Shown: piece by piece, positions 1-9,754 of the stretch
Layout of the letters: every line of letters starts with the position of its first letter
Numbering within the stretch: the first letter of the stretch is position 1
Source of the DNA: Podaxis mareebaensis
Taxonomy: Eukaryota > Basidiomycota > Agaricomycetes > Agaricales > Agaricaceae
Direction: 5' to 3'
DNA length: 21,413 nt
Assembly (NCBI GenBank): GCA_018524725.1
Contig: JAEUWP010000240.1
Span: forward strand, 1 to 21,413
Program-made: the position numbers and the translations under genes
Notes under the pieces: model-generated
Told to the model about the DNA's origin: nothing
The model's database searches: none
The model's input: only the letters and a program-made list of their open reading frames with translations

Positions 1-1957
1 GCGACAATCGTCTTGCCTTGCGGGACACGCCATTCATTCACGCGCCGGTCAGCGAGAACGTGTCTGATACCGTGTGGGTGTACCTGGAGGAGCGCGTCGG
101 GACCAATTTGTTGGACTGCAAGGGTGGGCGCGGACGACAGGAAACCGGTGTCTTGGACCTCTTCAATTGTCTCGCCGATGGAGAGGACGAGGGTGCCGTT
201 CACGAAGGAGAGGATGATATATGAGTCGTAGGGATCTGTGTTGAGAACCAGATGTTAATATACAGTCACAAATATACCAAGAATGGGAATGACTTGCCGT
301 CTTCAGTTCGTTTGGTTGTCCATACGGCATTAGGGATACCTGGTAGCTCCGAACTAACGGATTCCTCGACTTCCAAACCGTGGCGAAGGATTCTGAGGCT
401 ACTTCGTGCACCTCGTCCACAAGCAGCAAATATCTGGGGTGTATCGGAGTTGGGGAGGAGGTTGAGGACCTTGGAGTCGACGATTGGGTCGAGAGACTCG
501 AGCTCGTCTGCGAGTGCCAGGTTCTCAAGTGGACGAGGGGTAAAGTATGCGCGAGGAAGACCAGCCTGCGGGTCAGCCATACCAAAGGAGGGATAGGATG
601 TTGAGCTGAATTCAGGTTCGTTGTCGTCATCGCCCAGTTTCTGGAACTGGTAGAGATAGCTGGGTTATGTGTTAGTCTTGTGGCGGGTGTTTACAGCACA
701 CATGCTTACTGGTTGCCAAACTCGGAAGCGATGAAGAGGAAACCAGATTTCAAGATACATAAACTTGACGCGACTGGGACGGTGTCGAAGTATTTGATTT
801 TTAGCGCCTTGACTTCTTCTTCCTCGTGTTCAATTGTCACCTTGAAGAGATCACCGTCTTCAGACTGGAGCAGGAAGAAGAATGCACCCTGGATGACAAT
901 GTCAAATTAGCGAAGGGTAAGGTAAGCGCTAGTATTAGCGCTCACCTTCATTTTATGCATGACAGCTGCGGTGATGATAACTCCTCTCTCTTTGTCCTCG
1001 AGAGGGTGACGCCTCCGAGGGATAGGCACACGGTGTTGAGGAGCATCCATATGTCGATAGATGATATAGTCCTCACAACATACAAGGACTCCTGAAGGCC
1101 CGTCATATCGGTCGGAGGATGCTAGTTGACCACCAGGAACCTGCACCAGGAGATTTGCACGGGGATCTGTTGGTTCACTCCACTTGCGGACAACGTGGTT
1201 GAGGCCAAGGTCGAGTTCGTAGTATGTAAGCATCTGAAAGAAAGTCAGCATCAACCGGTTTTTGCATAGAAAAAGAGTGACCTTTTCAGCCTTGTTGAAC
1301 GCCTCTCCAGTAGAATCCTGGTCCGACTCTGAATAATCCACCTCCAGCGCCGCAAAAATCGGGTTCTCGAATCCAACATCCAGCCCAACAATATGATGAA
1401 TAATCGCTGAGTTCTTGTGTGCCTCGAGCGGCGACGAGATGGTCAGATTCGCGGCAGCATCTCTGTTGAGAATGTACACGAGCTTGGCCTTTTCCATGGC
1501 AGATATCATGACACTGCGTCCCTTTGGGTCCGTGGCGAGATATTGACCAGGAACAATACGACGCGCACCGGACTTGCCAAAGGTCTCTTGGTGCAGCTTC
1601 ACAAAGCTGCTCGTCTTGGTATCATACTCGAGAATGACGATGCGTCCCGAATCCGATCCTACTATGGCGTAGTCTGAGAAAACAGAAGGTTAACAGGATT
1701 TCAGAATGAAGGATACGTACAGGGCGCTCACCCTTAGTCGCGCCGGTCAGCCTGAATGAGGCGAGAGAGCGGATGGAGCCAAAGACGTCGGTTGCGATGA
1801 CTGTTGCGACTTTTCCGGTCTGGGGGTCTGGGCGGAGGAGCTCGAGACGGGTGCCATGCGAGACGATGATTTCCTGTTGTCGGGCACCAGAGAAGTTGCC
1901 CACAATTGCCTGCAGAGATGCAGTAGGTGGTTGGAGGGTGAGGTTGTAGAGATGCAT
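1..1957 (-). CDS. RSE1: Splicing factor 3B subunit 3 (SF3b130/Rse1), N-terminal part, six exons, runs off left edge
   Basis: Core subunit of the SF3b complex of U2 snRNP, a nuclear beta-propeller scaffold of the DDB1/CPSF-A/RSE1 family acting in branch-site recognition. Exons on the minus strand: 1957-1732, 1673-1282, 1233-946, 888-710, 659-298 and 235-1; phases agree across all junctions and give about 560 of the ~1200 residues usual for the family. The chosen ATG at 1957 opens MHLYNLTLQ, matching the family start; an in-frame ATG at 1987 would add ten residues. Family motifs read in order: [107 protein letters not shown]. Introns are 58, 48, 57, 50 and 62 bp. The 48-bp intron is stop-free and in phase. 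The fifth intron has a GC donor. The product name is secure from motif order; the C-terminal half lies outside the window. Confidence 0.96.
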
Positions 1958-2596
1958 GGGGACGACCTCCTTTTGAGAATACACCAACCGGGCTGGACGC
2001 GGTCAATGCTGGATTCGACCTTTGGAAGAAATGACTTCTGTTATTGACATATGTTTGGCAACAGCTTCCAGTGTTTACTGCCAGGCATCAAAGATAAAAG
2101 GGATTTAGACTAGCGACCTAATAAATTGGTGAGAGTCTCCAATCTGTGCCCCGTATGGGCTACATCTCTATCAAGACTCTCATACAAAACGGGGTCGATG
2201 CTTAAGAGGTCGACTTTCGGTTTGAATAAATGAGATCAAACGGAAGAATTCTGGGAAGGTACCAATCGCAAGTTCCAGTAGCGTTCCATAGGATTAATGT
2301 ATATAAGCCCCCAGGCTTTACGCCTTGAAATAAAACCCGAATATGACCCGACTTCCAATGGAATCCAACACACTGAGGCGACGTAGGAGTAATGATTAAA
2401 GCTCAGTTGCTATGGGCAGTTGCCGAATCAAGTTTCCGAGGGTTAATGGCCCACAGGATAGAAGTACTTGTCTAGGAATTGTCCCTGTTCTGTGTGCGTC
2501 TATATAACTAGATAAAATCTATTGATACGATACACCGGTAAGCCCATGCATGCATAAGTCATTGCCGTTGGAAGAGCGGGCCGTGAAGGCGAGAGG
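1958..2596. other. Intergenic region upstream of RSE1
   Basis: About 640 bp between the RSE1 start and the 3' end of the next minus-strand gene model. It should hold the RSE1 promoter and 5' UTR. Two TATA-like strings lie on the plus strand (2300-2307 and 2501-2507), but no plus-strand gene follows either of them, so I do not call them promoters. No tRNA, repeat or other gene was recognised. Confidence 0.5.
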
Positions 2597-3213
2597 TCAC
2601 CCAAGTTCGGCGCGGATCGCAGGCAACTCAGACTCAGCCAAAGGTCCCGTAGCGTTCCTGATACTCCCTTTAAACAGCTCTATGGCACGCTATCCTCGAA
2701 TCAGTCAGTATCGGATCGTATGGGCGCACACAAGGAGGAACTCACCACCGCGCAATCCCGTATAGATCCACACGCTCTTCGTAATTTGGTCCAGACCGCA
2801 GCAAAAAGATTCATGACCTTTCCCATCACTATCCCAGCGCAACTCGTGAAGCCTTCGTGTAAGGAATGCAACTACGTGAGGCAAGGTGATTAAGAACCAC
2901 AGGATACAACCAAAGTCAGACCGGGAACGAAGCAGTGACTGAACTCGCATACCTTTTCGATCGGAAGGGCACATACTGCAATATGAGGACCCGGAAATGT
3001 GAACGCTGGCGATAACACTCGTAAAGCGCCAACTCGTAGGCTTCCATCTCCGTTCCGGCGCGCTGGCTGTGATGCGCCACCATCAGCATGTATGACGGGA
3101 GGACGCCGACGAGGGTCAAATCGTTGAGCCGTGAAAGTCATGGCGCAAGGCCGAGGTGGGTCAACTCCAGGCAGCTGATAGCCCAATATAGGGTCGTAGT
3201 GACGAGGAGGCAT
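2597..3213 (-). CDS. Hypothetical small protein, three-exon model, not recognised
   Basis: Proposed exons on the minus strand: 3213-2953, 2871-2746 and 2689-2597, giving 159 residues and a TGA stop. The second intron (2745-2690) has a GTGAGT donor, a CTGAC branch-like site about 20 bases before the acceptor, and a TAG end. The first (2952-2872) has a GTATGC donor after AAAAG and an acceptor ending CGTAG. Both are phase 0 and join frames into one continuous reading. Exon 1 begins MPPRHYDPILGYQLPG and is arginine- and proline-rich. Exons 2-3 read as a mostly helical stretch (VMGKVMNLFAAVWTKLRR, then AIELFKGSIRNATG). No family was recognised and no membrane helix is convincing. A competing frame over exon 1 (3119-2916) also looks protein-like, so exon 1 is the least certain part. 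An upstream in-frame ATG exists at 3279. Confidence 0.35.
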
Positions 3214-5997
3214 AGCAAGTGCTCGCTCTGAGAATATAAATGAGTGGATTGAAGACTTTCCGTTGGAGAAAAGTAACAAAAAGGAGGGCAGGTGGAAAGT
3301 AAGGGGTAAGAGGAAGGAAGGTTGGGGCGGCCTGTTTAGAGGAAGGCCAATTAAAAGACGTAGGTTGAGGCACGGTTTTATTCATGCAGATATAGCTCCG
3401 CTGGCGGTCCCCAAATTCGTAGTCGCCGCATCCTGAATTTTACAGACCGTATATGGTGGTTGGCTGTAGACAAAGACGCAAATGCAAAGCTACAGAATTG
3501 CTCTTGTTTACATTGGAAGCACTTGAGTGTATTCATGATGGTGCCATTTGAATAGTATCACCAACGGTGGCTTGGCCTGTGATAACAGACGCTGCCGCAT
3601 AATACTGCCGCGCTCGAAGTGCGGAATCACGCCCGTGCCGGGTGGTTGAAGCGCGGAGGACTCTGGGTCAAGGCGTCACCCGCCTTGGAGGAAGACATGA
3701 GCATGGCTATTCCTGGCACAGCACAAATCAAACCTCATACGCATTCTTAACAATCACTTTGTCACCTGATGCATAATGGTCGATAATCCAGTCCCAATCC
3801 CAGCGTTTTCGGACACGCAAAATGAGAACTTTGAGACAGCGGAGGCGGAGGGGAGCGAGGGGAGGGCGTAGTGATGGTGGTGCGGCAGAAGGTTCGTGAA
3901 AAGTGACAAATAATTGCAGAACCTCCAAACCGATAAACTTCAGAACGTGTTTCGACAGGACTCAGCTATTCTGACCGTCATTGCCAACCAGGTCCCAAGT
4001 GCAATGCGCAGACAGCAGCTTTAATTGCCTCCCTTCCAGCTACTTGCACAAGCGGATACTCTCGTATCGTCTCCATTTCCGCAAGAGACGCGAAGGCTTA
4101 ACTCGGATCGTCGCCCTTCCTCAACCGCATCCCTGTCGACCAACCCAGTACGACATGCCTCTGTCCATCCTTTGTTGAATGCCCACCAATCCGGAAGAAC
4201 ATCAATCTACACGCGTAGGCACAAAACGATCTCCCTGCAATGTGTCCCGCTAATTTGGGTTGAGCCTGCTATGACAGCTTCTCCTCAATAGTGGCTCACC
4301 CAATACTCATGCATGCCTATGGCACGCACCATAGCAGATTTGCCTGTGAGCGATGGGATATGCTACCCACAACCAGCCATTAACCACTCCAACCCCGTCT
4401 CGGCGTCCGCACCTGCCAATAAACAGTTTACGCGTACGCGCCAGTTTCATCAGACGATGGGAGCACCTGTATCCAGACGCCAGATGGCTGCGTCTGACGC
4501 ATCCATCACTGTTCAAGCCATCCTTCTCGGTCCCCCACACAATCTAGGTTGTCGCAACCGCAAACACACTTCCGGGTAGAGTCGTCCTGCGCAACCCATA
4601 GTTCAGAATCTCTCTCCGGTCCTCTCCCCAGCTCCTCCTCCTAACCTCCAAATTCCACATTTCGAGCTATTATTTCGAGCTAGGCACCCGGTTCTCATCT
4701 CCGTTTTGCATGGGTACCGAAATAGACGCCCTATATGCAAAGTGACGGACGGGCGATACTAGACGCCGGTGATTTCGAAGTATTGGTGCCGCGATTGAAA
4801 GGAGGTGCGCATACATCCGAGCAAAAGGCTGCAGGACAAGACGCCTCGCATTCGATATCGTCCTACACCTTCATAGTACCCCAGCCATCAACCTCCCATT
4901 TCCTGCACGCCCCGACATAAACACGCCCACACGCCCTCTGATCGAGTCAGAATACCGTTTCCGCGACATCAAATCACCCTGTGGCTGGGTTTCGGGTTCA
5001 TTACGACCTCGGACATAAGGGGCAGGAATGACGTGAGTCAAAGCCTCGACCTCTTCGTCTCATATCTCCAAGGAACGGGGCTAGCGTTCCTCAAGATAGC
5101 GTCGCCCGGCGGGGGAGGCAAACTCCTCTGCTTGAAATAGCTGACCCCGGGGACAATGGACGCTGAAACCTCAAGAGATGCCTGAAACGAAGACGTCCTT
5201 CAAGGACTAGGTTGCATGGCCGAAAGAGTGACATCGACGTGCTGGCGTTTGACAAGAACAACCACGCCTAAGAGGCATTCGCCCGAAGAACCCCACGTCC
5301 GCTGACTAATTTCGAGACCACGACGGCAAGTCCACAAACGGCGGTGTGCTGGAGCCAGAGGTTCCGAGGCTTCATTGCCTGTATTGTGCACGAAACGAAG
5401 GCGATGGGGGCGGATAATGGCAGAAATCCCATACGCAAGAGACGCGTGCGCCGCACCAGAGTTGGACCAAGTACTGCAATACAAGTGTGTTGGAACCGGA
5501 CAGTCGTTAGGCAGCACAGACGTTCTGGATCTGTACAGCATGCAAGAGAATGTGCATATACTGGTTATCGGTTTCAATCTTGGAGGGCGCGCCACCTGGC
5601 CAGAGGAGGCCCAGAATGCCCAGGAAGTTCATCGCTTGCTGCTACGCACAGAACCTAATCTTCCGAGGCGAGGATTTACAAGATGGGCGAGAATACCGCA
5701 AAACGATGTGCCATGAAGCGAGAACAGAGGAGGAGAACGTTTTTCAATCTCATAAGCAGGAAGACAACGAAAAGAGACACAATTGACGCACCGATTTGAG
5801 CCACCTCAAACAAATATCCCCAAGAATCCACGGCCATTATATTCATCCTTCCCTATCACCCGCGAGGGCAAGTTCCTGCCCATAGATGACCGCCATCCAC
5901 GAAGTCGGTGGGGTGCGCGTTAACAGTTTGTGGCGTGCGGTGACTGGCGAACAGCCGGATAACCAATTCACAAAATTAGGGACAATGAGAAAATATC
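3214..5997. other. Gene-poor, CpG-rich stretch with no recognised gene
   Basis: Nearly 2.8 kb with only short open frames on both strands (about 60-130 codons). None shows a known motif or a convincing set of splice sites joining to a neighbour. CpG is frequent here, unlike the transposon block to the right. It could hold regulatory DNA, an unrecognised intron-rich gene or a non-coding transcript. I see no tRNA, rRNA, tandem repeat or transposon end. Confidence 0.45.
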
Positions 5998-6687
5998 GTG
6001 TGCCGCTCTCGACGACGGAGGAATGTGCAATTGGAAAAAGGGGGTTTCAAGGCCAAGTTTGCCGGCGACCTGGTGGTGGCTGGCGGGGTGAACATGAACA
6101 GGCTGGGTTCCGGGTCGGTTCATCCCGAAACGGTCACAACCACCGCCAGTCTCAACTCGTTCTCCCCAAAACCCGTCTCCTTTTTCTCGCCCATTCTGTT
6201 CGCTTTTTGTTCTTACTGGATCGTAGACCAATACCTTGTCGCGATTGGGTCGTTCTCCGATAGTCTGCGACGAAGGCTCCTAAAACGACAAAGCCATAGC
6301 CTTCAATCTGCGCAGTCAAAGTTGAACACTGTAGATATACATGCCACAGAGAAAAACATTGTCGACAGTTGCCTCACTTCTGCTGCCTTATGCTTCCATC
6401 AACAGCTGCGATGGCTCAGCTTCTTTCCCCAAAGTCCCGCAGTGATTGAACCGACGCTAAACTCCTCGCGCACAATACCTCTATTATGTCCACCTCCCCA
6501 GCCAATTTTTTCCAATCTGGCTAAGACCCGTCGCTCGACCATTCTTGATCCCGCCATCCTCACCTCCCCCACTGACACAGACAGCTCCAGTCCCTCCGAT
6601 GCCACTGCGGGCCATCTGGCTACCTCGATCTCACCATCCGTCCTACCCAAGAAAGCGCCGTTGGCGACTTTACTGCCACGACTCTGA
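5998..6687 (+). CDS. Doubtful 229-codon open frame, not recognised
   Basis: The longest uninterrupted frame in the gene-poor region. It starts at an ATG and stops at TGA. The product is rich in serine, proline and threonine, especially in its second half (around PTDTDSSSPSD), with one possibly hydrophobic stretch near residues 55-75 (PVSFFSPILFAFCSYWIVDQ). No domain, signal peptide or family motif was recognised. Composition and lack of context make a chance open frame in GC-rich DNA a real possibility. It could also be one exon of a longer gene. Kept only because of its length. Confidence 0.15.
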   Translation: MCRSRRRRNVQLEKGGFKAKFAGDLVVAGGVNMNRLGSGSVHPETVTTTASLNSFSPKPVSFFSPILFAFCSYWIVDQYLVAIGSFSDSLRRRLLKRQSHSLQSAQSKLNTVDIHATEKNIVDSCLTSAALCFHQQLRWLSFFPQSPAVIEPTLNSSRTIPLLCPPPQPIFSNLAKTRRSTILDPAILTSPTDTDSSSPSDATAGHLATSISPSVLPKKAPLATLLPRL

Positions 6688-8120
6688 GGCTGTTGAGCTT
6701 CAACACGTCGTTGTAGCTACCGCCTACGCTATACCCCTGACCCCCTGCGGCGAGATCCAGGGGCGCTCAGACCGAGGTGTGCCTGATCCACCTCCCCATC
6801 GCCGTCCAACTCGTACTCGTCGAGGATAAGACTCTCTTTAACAAAGCCAACGCCCAGTCGCAAATTGTGACAGGGGAACTCGCCATCTCGAACTTGATAA
6901 TAACCAGAGAATGAGAACATCTGAATAGGCCACTCAATCCATCGCTTTTAACCGGTAAACCTTTAGGTCCCTGTGTCGACGTCGACTCTCTCACCCTCTT
7001 GTAGAAGTGTCAGTTTGGATTCTACGCCCACCCCCCAACAAAAGGTGCGGTCGAAGGATGGTTGTCCTTCTACTCATTACCCATACGGAAGGCGAAAAAA
7101 AATCGATTCTGCGACCTAAGGCCCAAAGTGGGACAGTTTCACGCGTAGTCTGACTCTTTCTGCCCATATAATTCTTACAGAGTTATTCAATACCTTTGTG
7201 ACCCACTACAGGCCCTATCCGCGGACCTTAACGTATTCCGTTGGTTCTGTTTCCTCTTACAAAATAAGCGATAATATCACTTTCCTCCTTCTAACATACT
7301 TTGTATTCTCGATAAGCACCATATAGCAATCTTGAAGAGCGCGCCTCCCTGGGCCTTTATGTCCTACAGGCTTGGTATCGATAAGATTAAACCCAATAAT
7401 GTGTGACGGACGCCTTGGTCAATTGCTGGTTTTTTTGTCATGGGAGGAGCCGGGAAACCTTGAGGACTACATATCGTTTGCACAATAAGATGTGATGGGA
7501 ACCTGAAGGCTTCTTGCTATTCAGACGTCCTCTTCCTAGTACAAGCCATAACACATGATTGATCGTCATTCCAACCAGAGCGGCCCGACCAGCAGGTGCT
7601 AAGGTTCTTGGATCAATGTCAGTTCAAGAATCACCACATATGTCTGGACTCTACCCACGATAAACATGGCTTTAGGGAGGTTTACATGAAACTGTTGATC
7701 CCCCAGGTGATAACCACCAGCTTGTCGTCAGTAGAACGGTGGTAGGCACTAATCTTCCTACAATAATTGATCTACCATGCTGTTTTCGGTTCCTAGTCGC
7801 TTCCCTCGCCAAGTTGGGATACAATGTCTAAAATAGCGCTGCCAAATTTACCCCTCGGGAGATTTGCCCCTTCTCACTCACACCCAACGTTTGATGTAGA
7901 GAGTGCCAGCCCACCAAAAATCATCAACCATTCATGGGAACTTGAGCTAAAAATACAAATATCTCACAGTAATTAAAGCTCATTGCAGATCTGTATCACC
8001 GCCACGTCCTTCAAGCCAGAATAAAAGGACCAGTCAGAGAGGACGCATCTACAACCCAGTGGCCATTGCCATCATATCCCGAAAACAAGATCCAACACCA
8101 CCTTGGCCCAGTCCTCCGAT
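6688..8120. other. Intergenic region upstream of the membrane protein gene
   Basis: About 1.4 kb without a supportable gene. The last 100 bases should hold the promoter and 5' UTR of the gene starting at 8121. A short plus-strand frame around 6790-6910 (LPIAVQLVLVEDKTLF) looks protein-like but has no start, partner exon or known family. No repeats or RNA genes were recognised. Confidence 0.4.
8021..8029 (+). promoter_or_regulatory. Possible TATA-like element
   Basis: The string ATAAAAGGA lies about 100 bases before the ATG at 8121, a plausible core-promoter distance for a fungal gene with a short 5' UTR. No transcript start can be seen, and such strings also occur by chance. Confidence 0.25.
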
Positions 8121-9436
8121 ATGGCGGGACCGAATCTACCACCACTTTTACTCCCTCAAAGTGTTGCAATCACCTTCGTGGTCGGCCTCTTTTATGGCTT
8201 CTATCTCATCACGGTCTGTTATGCCAATCGCTGGTTGTTCTTCACAGATGAGGGTTGGAGGTTTAGGAAGCAAATCAATTGGTTCACGGTCGCCATAACC
8301 AATTTGATTTCCACATTACTGCTGGCTGATGTTGCCTTGAGTGTGCGAACACCAATGTCTCAGACGGCCTTTGTGGAAAAGGGACACAGGCCGGATGAAT
8401 TCACTTATCCGCCATGGGAACCCATTGTGGAGGTTAGTTTATTCACGTCCAATTATTCGAGAAAAAGCGAGTTGACCTGTGATCAGTGCATGTTGGCAAA
8501 TGCCATGGCATTGCTGGCGGATATTGTGCTCGTGAGTTTATCTATCAGGGTCTATCCTGGAAATATAAGTCTCAAGGTCGATACTTTAGATGTATCGCTT
8601 GTGGGTCGTCTATGGCGGGAACCTGTGGATCATGGGGCTCCCCGTTTTCCTCTGGGTTGGCGGGATCGTCTGCACAGTCCTGCAAGCATTCCTCCAGGTT
8701 GTGCATATTCATAACCCCAACTTCGGTCCTTACCAATGGGCGTCAGTTAATATGACTATGGGACCTGGAATTGTGCTCATCCCATTCTGGGCTTCCACGG
8801 TTGTGTTAAACGCGTATTGTACTGGTGGGTTAACCTCCTAGCAAAGGTCAAAGGATATAGTTCATGAGGTTTATGCTCAGGTCTACTGATTTGGAAAATA
8901 CAACGAGCATCCAAGACTGACAACAGTGATCATACCTTTGCGAATCAACTTCAATTCCTTGTCCGCATCCTCGCCGAGTCAGGTATCCTGTACCTGGTCA
9001 TCAGTCTTGCGCATTTCTTCGTGTGGTTTGGCAAGAACAATTTCGCCATTCACATGATTGGATCAATTGTGAGTCTTCCCAGAGAGTCTAGCGTACATTA
9101 CACACTAACTTGACGGATGGTATCCCGCAGAATTCAATTGTGGTCGCAGTGGCGTTTAATCTCATCTTGATACGCACGGCTCAAAATAGAGCGGAAGGCG
9201 AAGAGATCAAAATTAAGAATGAGAAATTATCAACACTGCGATTTAATTCAAAGCCAAGAATGATAGCTGGTGAGGATCAAAGCGCGTCTGAGGCCGAGCC
9301 AGCCATATACCCGTAAGTTCATTCTATGTTTAAGTATCCTAAATCTGAAGGGCGAAAAGTACTGGCAGTCGAAATTCTGCTTAACAGTGACTTGAACGTT
9401 ACGGATGCCATATCCAAGAAAGGTTCAATTAAATAA
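8121..9436 (+). CDS. Seven-helix integral membrane protein of an Agaricomycete family, six exons
   Basis: Exons 8121-8432, 8487-8531, 8590-8824, 8881-9068, 9131-9312 and 9388-9436 give 336 residues. Introns of 54, 58, 56, 62 and 75 bp have GT starts and AG ends, and phases agree. Hydrophobic segments lie near residues 14-36 (FVVGLFYGFYLITV), 54-76, 107-128, 131-155 (MGLPVFLWVGGIVCTVLQAF), 177-203 (GPGIVLIPFWASTVVLNAY), 227-248 and 256-275 (NSIVVAVAFNLILIR). The C-terminal tail is hydrophilic. The string NRWLFFTDEGW after helix 1 and NFGPYQW before helix 5 match a family of unnamed membrane proteins I know from Agaricomycetes; its function is unknown. The last intron is inferred: without it translation stops at the TAA created by the GTAAGT donor, 17 codons earlier. 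The first true ATG is at 8121. Confidence 0.85.
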
Positions 9437-9754
9437 GCAATGCTCAAAGCTCAAACTCCGTGATTTCTAAATATAGGACTTGCAATGTACTGTATGTAAT
9501 AGGGAAACGTGACACCTTAGGGTTTTCGGCACATTTTGACTGAAATATCAGAGCAAATCGTGGAAAAGTTGTATTATTATGATCTATGGTATGTATTTCA
9601 AGAATTATAGAGGTTTCAGAATTTTCGTGTAAGGCGACAAGAGGCAGTGAATATTTTAAAACGATGAGTCGAAATGGGGCACCAGTGACCTGGTGACAGG
9701 GAAACGAGACACGCACCTCGGCTATTGCCAGGTGATCACAGATGGCTGATCTTG
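9437..9754. other. Spacer between membrane protein gene and transposon remains
   Basis: AT-rich stretch of about 320 bp downstream of the TAA at 9434-9436. It presumably holds the 3' UTR and the left, unrecognised end of the pogo-like element. CpG starts to thin out after this point. No terminal inverted repeat was identified. Confidence 0.4.

Noticed and set aside
163..630. Long open frames over the left edge, such as the 155-codon minus-strand frame
   Set aside because: They overlap RSE1 exons out of frame or run through an intron; the family motifs fix the true frame.
2300..2507. Two plus-strand TATA-like strings
   Set aside because: No plus-strand gene follows within a plausible distance; left as notes only.
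3540..3720. Possible tRNA or structured RNA in a GC-rich stretch
   Set aside because: No B-box, acceptor stem pairing or other RNA-gene signature could be found.
8103..8120. Upstream TTG start for the membrane protein
   Set aside because: Non-ATG start not needed; the ATG at 8121 begins the usual short leader before helix 1.
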